A DNA stretch of 64,000 bases from Cohnella rhizosphaerae (lineage in GTDB: Bacteria; Bacillota; Bacilli; Paenibacillales; Paenibacillaceae). The position numbers and the translations under genes are program-made. The notes below the pieces were generated by a model that worked only from the letters and a program-made list of their open reading frames with translations, was not told where the DNA came from and made no database searches. Position 1 is the first letter of the stretch. Each line of letters opens with the position of its first letter. Positions 59,412 through 64,000 of the stretch are shown in pieces. Location: the NCBI RefSeq assembly GCF_029525575.1, contig NZ_JAPDIA010000009.1, positions 682,001 through 746,000 on the forward strand, read 5' to 3'.

Positions 59412-60459
59412 AGTGCTCATGGTGGAGGACGAGCCGCTCGTTCGCCGGGGCATCGCAAGCATGATGCCGTTCGAGCGGTTCGGCATGATGCTCGTCGGCG
59501 AAGCCTCGAGCGGCGAAGAGGCGCTGGAGGCGCTGAAGCGGCTGCAGGCCGACGTGCTGCTGGCGGATATCTCGATGCCGGGCATGAGCGGGCTCGAGCT
59601 GCTGGCCATCGTAAGGGAGCGTTATCCCCGCATGCTGCCCGTCATGCTGACCTGCCACCAGGACTTCCACTATCTCCAGCAGGCGATGCGACTTGGCGCG
59701 GTCGATTATATGGTCAAAACGCAGCTCGACGACGATTCGGTCCAGGAACTGCTCGGGCGCGTGGCCAGGCGGCTGCAGGAGCAGCAAGGCGAGTCTTCGG
59801 CCGGCGCTGTCGGAACCGGGATCCAGGGAGACGACATCGCCGCCGCATGGGAGACGCTCAGCTGGCTGGTCGACGACCGCCGGTACGGGCAGATGCTGGA
59901 CGATACGGCCCGCGCCTTGCCTGCCGCCGTCTGGCGGGGCAAGCTCGAGGAGTCGCTGCAGCTGTGGCTGGACAAATGTCCGTCGCTCGAGCAAGCGCGT
60001 CCGGCATCCGGATGGCCGGCCGGTAGCTCGGTATCCGAGCTTGCCGAGGAAGCGGAAGCGTTCCGGACAGCGGCCCGCCGCCTGCTTCGCGGCACCATGT
60101 ACTCGGAAGAGGTGATCCGGTCCGTCATTCGGGCGGTGGACCTGCTGCACGAGCGGCCGGGCGAGCGGCCGAGCCAGGCGGACGTGTGCAAGGCGGTGAC
60201 GATGAGCGTCGGCTACTTCAGCAAATGCTTCAAGGAGATTACCGGGCAGTCCTACGTTGCGGCAGCGCAGCGCATGTCCCTCCGCGAGGCGGAGCAGCTG
60301 CTGCGGAACACGAACGAGCCGGTGTACCGGATCGCGGAGCTGTCGGGCTTCGAGGACGAAAAGTATTTCGGCAAAATCTTCAGGCTCAAGACCGGTCTTA
60401 CGCCGGGCGAGTACCGCCTCCGCAGCCGGAATGAAATCAAGGCGCAGGAAGACGAATAG
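59404..60459 (+). CDS. YesN-type AraC-family response regulator, module D
   Basis: Regulator of 351 residues, no frame break. The receiver has VLMVEDEPLVRRG and the acceptor Asp in VLLADISMPGMSG. A ~130-residue linker is followed by the AraC domain (VTMSVGYFSKCFKEITGQSY, then LTPGEYRLR). It starts at ATG 59404 inside the end of the kinase gene, with GGAGGCG upstream, so the pair is coupled. The importer genes downstream are its likely targets. Confidence 0.92.
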   Translation: MIKVLMVEDEPLVRRGIASMMPFERFGMMLVGEASSGEEALEALKRLQADVLLADISMPGMSGLELLAIVRERYPRMLPVMLTCHQDFHYLQQAMRLGAVDYMVKTQLDDDSVQELLGRVARRLQEQQGESSAGAVGTGIQGDDIAAAWETLSWLVDDRRYGQMLDDTARALPAAVWRGKLEESLQLWLDKCPSLEQARPASGWPAGSSVSELAEEAEAFRTAARRLLRGTMYSEEVIRSVIRAVDLLHERPGERPSQADVCKAVTMSVGYFSKCFKEITGQSYVAAAQRMSLREAEQLLRNTNEPVYRIAELSGFEDEKYFGKIFRLKTGLTPGEYRLRSRNEIKAQEDE

Positions 60460-60500
60460 CCATCCGAGCCATCCAATGGCAGGCATCCAGTGCCCTCCAT

Positions 60501-60550
60501 TACAACCCGGTGCAGCCCAGTACAACCCGGTACAACCCGGTGCCATCCGG
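60501..60550. repeat. 10-bp tandem repeat
   Basis: Five adjacent 10-bp units of the form TACAACCCGG / TGCAGCCCAG / TGCCATCCGG, the first, third and fourth being identical. It sits directly before a terminator. Confidence 0.85.
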
Positions 60551-60592
60551 CCATTTACGGCGAATCTTATCGCCGAAAAGGCCGGTTTTTTT
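60547..60592 (+). terminator. Two-step hairpin terminator after the module D regulator
   Basis: Outer stem CCGGCC / GGCCGG and inner stem CGGCGA / TCGCCG, followed by seven T residues. A separate -10-like TACAAT (60674-60679) further on suggests that the importer has its own promoter. Confidence 0.85.
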
Positions 60593-60702
60593 GCTTTTTG
60601 CGGCGAATCAGCGCAAAAAAAACCTTCCCAATGGAGCAAACCGTTCCGTCCCGGGCTTTCCCTGAAAGGGGTTACAATAAGAAGCGAAAGGGGGGCGGGC
60701 AG

Positions 60703-61758
60703 ATGAGCCGCATAACGAACAAACATAGAGGCATCCGGGAAATCGTTCATAATCGTTCCCTTTACCTGCTGGCCGTTCCGGCTATCCTGTTCAGCGTCGT
60801 GTTCTCGTATTTGCCCATGGCGGGCGTCGCGATCGCGTTCCAGGATTTTAATCCGCTCGCCGGCTTGTTCGGCAGCGAGTGGGTCGGCCTCGACAACTTC
60901 CGGTTTTTCTTCCGGGGCAGCGATTGGCTGATCATTACGTTCCACACGGTGTTTTTCAACCTGATGTTCATCATCACGGGAACCGCGCTGGCGCTGGCGC
61001 TCGCCGTCATGCTGACCGAGCTCGGGCGCAATGCGGTCGTTCGGACCGTACAGTCCGTCATGATCCTGCCGAACTTTATCTCGTGGCCGATCATCGGGCT
61101 GTTCTCCGTCACCTTCTTTACGGCGGATACCGGCGCGATCAATCAGTTCCTGCATGCGGCGGGACTTGCGCCCATCGATTTCTACACGGAGCCCGGCGTA
61201 TGGCCGCCGATCCTCGTACTCGTTAATCTGTGGAAAACGGCCGGCTTCGGCGCGATCGTCTACATGGCCGCGATCGTCGGCATCGACCGGGAGCTGTACG
61301 AGGCGGCGCGGATCGACGGCGCCACCCGCTTCCAGTGTATCTTCCGCATTACGCTGCCGCTGCTGAAGAGCACGATCGTCATGCTGTTCCTGCTCAGTCT
61401 GGGCAACATTTTCGGCGGCAATCTGGAGATGATCTACTCCCTCGTCGGCGACAACTCGTTCCTCTTCGGAAGTACGGATACGATCGACACCTACGTGTTC
61501 AGAGCGCTGCGGACGTCCGGCTCGCTCGGCATGACGCAAGCCATCGCGCTGTACCAATCCGTGGTCGGCTTCCTGCTCGTCGTCACGGCGAACAAGATCG
61601 CAGCCAAGCTCGATCGCGAATCCGCCCTGATTCTAAACAGCAAGGAGGCGACACGGCCGCAATGCAAAATTCCCGCAACGACAAATGGCTGGCGGTCCTA
61701 TTCTATGCCTTTACGATCGTCTTCGCCGCCTTGTGCCTGTATCCGTTCCTGCTCGTGA
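60703..61758 (+). CDS. LplB-type sugar ABC permease, module D
   Basis: Membrane subunit of the module D importer. The ATG at 60703 has GGGGGGCGGGC upstream. It opens LYLLAVPAILFSVVFSYLPM and has the EAA loop AARIDGATRFQCIFRITLPL. As read, the chain runs to 61758 and overlaps the next gene by 97 bp with ~32 unconserved residues. One extra base near 61631-61633 would instead end it at the TAA 61634-61636 (KLDRESALI), the usual LplB end, so the 3' boundary is probably misread. Confidence 0.88.
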   Translation: MSRITNKHRGIREIVHNRSLYLLAVPAILFSVVFSYLPMAGVAIAFQDFNPLAGLFGSEWVGLDNFRFFFRGSDWLIITFHTVFFNLMFIITGTALALALAVMLTELGRNAVVRTVQSVMILPNFISWPIIGLFSVTFFTADTGAINQFLHAAGLAPIDFYTEPGVWPPILVLVNLWKTAGFGAIVYMAAIVGIDRELYEAARIDGATRFQCIFRITLPLLKSTIVMLFLLSLGNIFGGNLEMIYSLVGDNSFLFGSTDTIDTYVFRALRTSGSLGMTQAIALYQSVVGFLLVVTANKIAAKLDRESALILNSKEATRPQCKIPATTNGWRSYSMPLRSSSPPCACIRSCS

Positions 61759-62545
61759 TCGCGAGCTCCTTTACGGAGGAAGCGACGCTGCTGCGCAACG
61801 GATACCGGCTCCTGCCCGAAGCCTACTCGTTTAACGCATACAAAGCGATCTTCAGCACGAATACGATACCGGACGCGTACCTCGTCACCATTTTTATCAC
61901 GGTCGCCGGCACGGCGCTCAGTCTTCTGGTCACCAGCCTTGCCGCGTATTCCCTGTCCGGCAGCCGACTCCGTTATGCGCCGCAGCTCGCCCTGTTTTTC
62001 TACTTTACGATGCTGTTCAGCGGCGGAATGGTGTCCAGCTACATTCTGACGACACGGTATCTCCATCTGCAGGATACGATCTGGGTTTACATCCTTCCTG
62101 CCGCGCTGTCGCCATGGAACCTGTTTTTGATGCGAAACTTTTTCAACGACATTCCGAAGGAGCTGTTCGAATCCGTAAAGCTGGACGGCGCGGGGGGAGC
62201 TGCGGATTTTGCGGTCCATCGTGCTCCCGCTGTCGCTGCCGGCGCTGGCCACGATCGGACTGTTCTATGCGCTTGCCTACTGGTCGTCGTGGGCGCCCGC
62301 TATGCTGTATATCGAAAATCCGAAGCTTTATTCGCTGCAATATATCATCATGCAGATTATCCGCAACATCGATATGGCGCAAAATATCGCCGTATCGGGC
62401 ACGCCGTCGGCGGTTCAGGCGGTTCCGGCTTACACGGTGCGCCTCGCCACCGCGATGGTCACGGTCGGGCCGATCATATTCCTCTATCCGTTCCTGCAGC
62501 GTTATTTCGTCGGGGGGATTAAAAGTTGGCGCTATTAAAGGCTGA
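61662..62545 (+). CDS. YtcP/LplC-type sugar ABC permease, module D
   Basis: Second membrane subunit of the module D importer, 293 residues once repaired. AAGGAGG lies 13 nt before ATG 61662, a rather long gap. Frame breaks occur at G6 62192-62197 (SVKLDGAGELRILRSIVLPL, the EAA loop, restored) and at A4 62521-62524 (the family's C-terminal VGGIKVGAIKG restored). Without these the protein would be truncated in its coupling loop. Confidence 0.88.
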
Positions 62546-62632
62546 GCACGGCCGCAAGGCCGGTTAACATAGCTTCAGCACCGCAATTCGATACGGCTTC
62601 ATTCGCATCATTCATAACCGGGAGGGCTAGAC

Positions 62633-64000
62633 ATGAAGAGAAACGTAAAAGCAAAGCTGGCGCCGATGCTGGCATCCGCGCTGGCGCTGAGCCTGCTGGC
62701 GGCGTGCAGCAACGGCGGAACCGGCGGCAATGCCGCAAGCGGAACCGCCGCTAGCGGAACGAATGGCGAAGCAAGCGCGTCCGGCAGCGCGGCGGCGACG
62801 CAGACGGCGGGGACGGCCGGGGAAAAGACGCCGGAGCCGCTGACGCTTAACATTATGCTGTGGGGCGACAAGCCGAAGCAGTTCGACGAAGTGGTGGCCG
62901 AGTTCGAACGGCAGACGAAGGATACGCTGAACCTGAAGCTCAAGGTGACGTTCACGCCGCAAGCGGATTACGTCAATAAGCTGAAGCTGAAGCTGGCGGC
63001 GGGCGAGCAGGTCGATATCGCTTTCGACGCGCCCTGGATGAATATGAACGCGTTCATCGCCAAGGACAACTATACGAATCTCGACGGCTATTTTAACAAC
63101 GACCAATATCCGGGGCTCAAGAAGGCGTTCGGCAGCGGTTATCTGGACAACAACAAGTTCACCGGCGCGGACGGGCAACTGCATACTTACGGCGTGCCGC
63201 TTGGCCAATACCTGAGCGATATGCCGGTCATCTATTACCGCAAGGACCTGGCGGCCAAGTACGGGATGAACGACATCAAGTCCTACGAGGAGCTGACGGC
63301 TTACTTCGATCAAGTGCTGGCCAACGACAAAAATATGATTCCGTTCGTCATCCGCAACGACGGCAACTACGGCGCGACGGCCGCGATCGACTTCAACAAG
63401 GACTTGCCCGTGAAGTACGAAGCGGGACTGTGGGACCTCAACCTGGCGCCGAACGTCGTGGCGACGCTGCAGCTCGACGGCAAGACGGTGAAGGGCGTCA
63501 AGCTGACGGGCGACAAGCTGGATAGCGCCGCGGCATTTCCAGCGCCATTCAATCAGCCGGACTATACGACGTATCAGACGATCCGCGAATGGCACGACAA
63601 AGGGTATATCGAGAAGGAGCCGATCGTCCGCAAGGATGCGCGCGGCACGTTCACGGCAGGCAAGGCGGCTTCGATGATGGAGGGCGTGGCCAACCTGGAC
63701 GCCGTCAACGCGCAGCTCAAGGCGGGCGTTCCGTCGGCGGAGCTCGGCATGTTCGTCGTGCAGAAGACCGTGCGGGACATGGTTCAGCCGAATCCGACGC
63801 TCATCTCGGACTTCCGCGTTTGGAACTTTTTGTGCATCCCGAAGACCTCGGCCAACGCGGACCGCGCCATGGCGTTCATTAACTGGATTTTCGAAAACCA
63901 GGACAATCACGACCTGTTCGAGCTCGGCATCAAGGGAAAAAACTGGGAGCCGGTCGGCGACGATAAATTCAAGTATCCCGACGGTATCGATACGCTGCAA
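62633..64000 (+). CDS. LplA-type sugar-binding lipoprotein, module D (3' truncated by window)
   Basis: Substrate-binding lipoprotein of the module D importer. The frame stays open from ATG 62633 to the window end, so at least 456 residues are present and the C terminus is missing. GGGAGGGC precedes the start. The signal peptide ends in lipobox LAAC, followed by a Gly/Ala/Ser linker. The mature part begins LTLNIMLWGDKPKQFDEVVA and includes AAGEQVDIAFDAPW and a late FINWIFENQDNHDLF, normal for the LplA group. The order permease-permease-lipoprotein equals that of module A. Confidence 0.9.
   Translation, partial: MKRNVKAKLAPMLASALALSLLAACSNGGTGGNAASGTAASGTNGEASASGSAAATQTAGTAGEKTPEPLTLNIMLWGDKPKQFDEVVAEFERQTKDTLNLKLKVTFTPQADYVNKLKLKLAAGEQVDIAFDAPWMNMNAFIAKDNYTNLDGYFNNDQYPGLKKAFGSGYLDNNKFTGADGQLHTYGVPLGQYLSDMPVIYYRKDLAAKYGMNDIKSYEELTAYFDQVLANDKNMIPFVIRNDGNYGATAAIDFNKDLPVKYEAGLWDLNLAPNVVATLQLDGKTVKGVKLTGDKLDSAAAFPAPFNQPDYTTYQTIREWHDKGYIEKEPIVRKDARGTFTAGKAASMMEGVANLDAVNAQLKAGVPSAELGMFVVQKTVRDMVQPNPTLISDFRVWNFLCIPKTSANADRAMAFINWIFENQDNHDLFELGIKGKNWEPVGDDKFKYPDGIDTLQ

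Noticed and set aside
1..64000. tRNA, rRNA or insertion-sequence genes
   Set aside because: I found no sequence with rRNA or tRNA features and no transposase-like protein on either strand.

Overview
The window looks like one continuous stretch of a high-GC member of the Paenibacillaceae, closest in style to Cohnella or Paenibacillus. The reasons are the SLH-domain surface protein, strong AGGAGG-type ribosome sites with frequent GTG and TTG starts, repeated CUT1-type sugar ABC transporters without their own ATPase, and YesM/YesN-type two-component pairs. Nearly every gene serves uptake or breakdown of plant-type polysaccharides, so the whole window reads as a large Gram-positive carbohydrate utilisation region.

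Layout. 1-5041: end of an SLH surface protein, a HAD phosphatase, the arabinose repressor araR, and an Asp-box beta-propeller protein. 5120-16533 (module A): response regulator, histidine kinase, two permeases, binding lipoprotein, a secreted FG-GAP/GH99-like protein and a GH127-like arabinofuranosidase. 16587-19184: araD-araB behind an AraR box. 19376-29841 (module B): histidine kinase and regulator, a low-GC Fic gene on the other strand, binding lipoprotein, two permeases and a large helical-toroid protein. 30391-42383 (module C): regulator, kinase, binding lipoprotein, two permeases, GH116 and a secreted three-CBM glycosidase-like protein. 42418-44494: an araB relic, a LysR regulator and a DinB-like protein. 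44583-57539 (module D enzymes): two secreted toroid proteins, one with a dockerin-like segment, a LacI regulator, GH2 beta-mannosidase and another toroid protein. 57656-64000 (module D transport): kinase, regulator, two permeases and a binding lipoprotein cut by the window end.

How it fits together. Each module pairs a membrane sensor with an AraC-type regulator and an oligosaccharide importer. Secreted enzymes and surface proteins cut the polymer, and cytoplasmic enzymes without signal peptides (GH127, GH116, GH2, toroid proteins) finish the imported oligosaccharides. Arabinose is phosphorylated and epimerised by AraB and AraD under AraR. No araA and no importer ATPase lie in the window.

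Two cautions and highlights. About 34 single-base frame breaks, nearly all an extra base in a G, A or T run, split genes throughout; I treat the genes as whole and the breaks as probable sequence errors. The most interesting non-coding signals are: a 13-bp palindrome plus cre sites arranged identically in front of two secreted enzymes flanking a LacI gene; a promoter element with fixed spacing in front of both operons of module B; a relic of an araB 3' end with its terminator; and exact 51-bp and 52-bp tandem arrays that share a motif.
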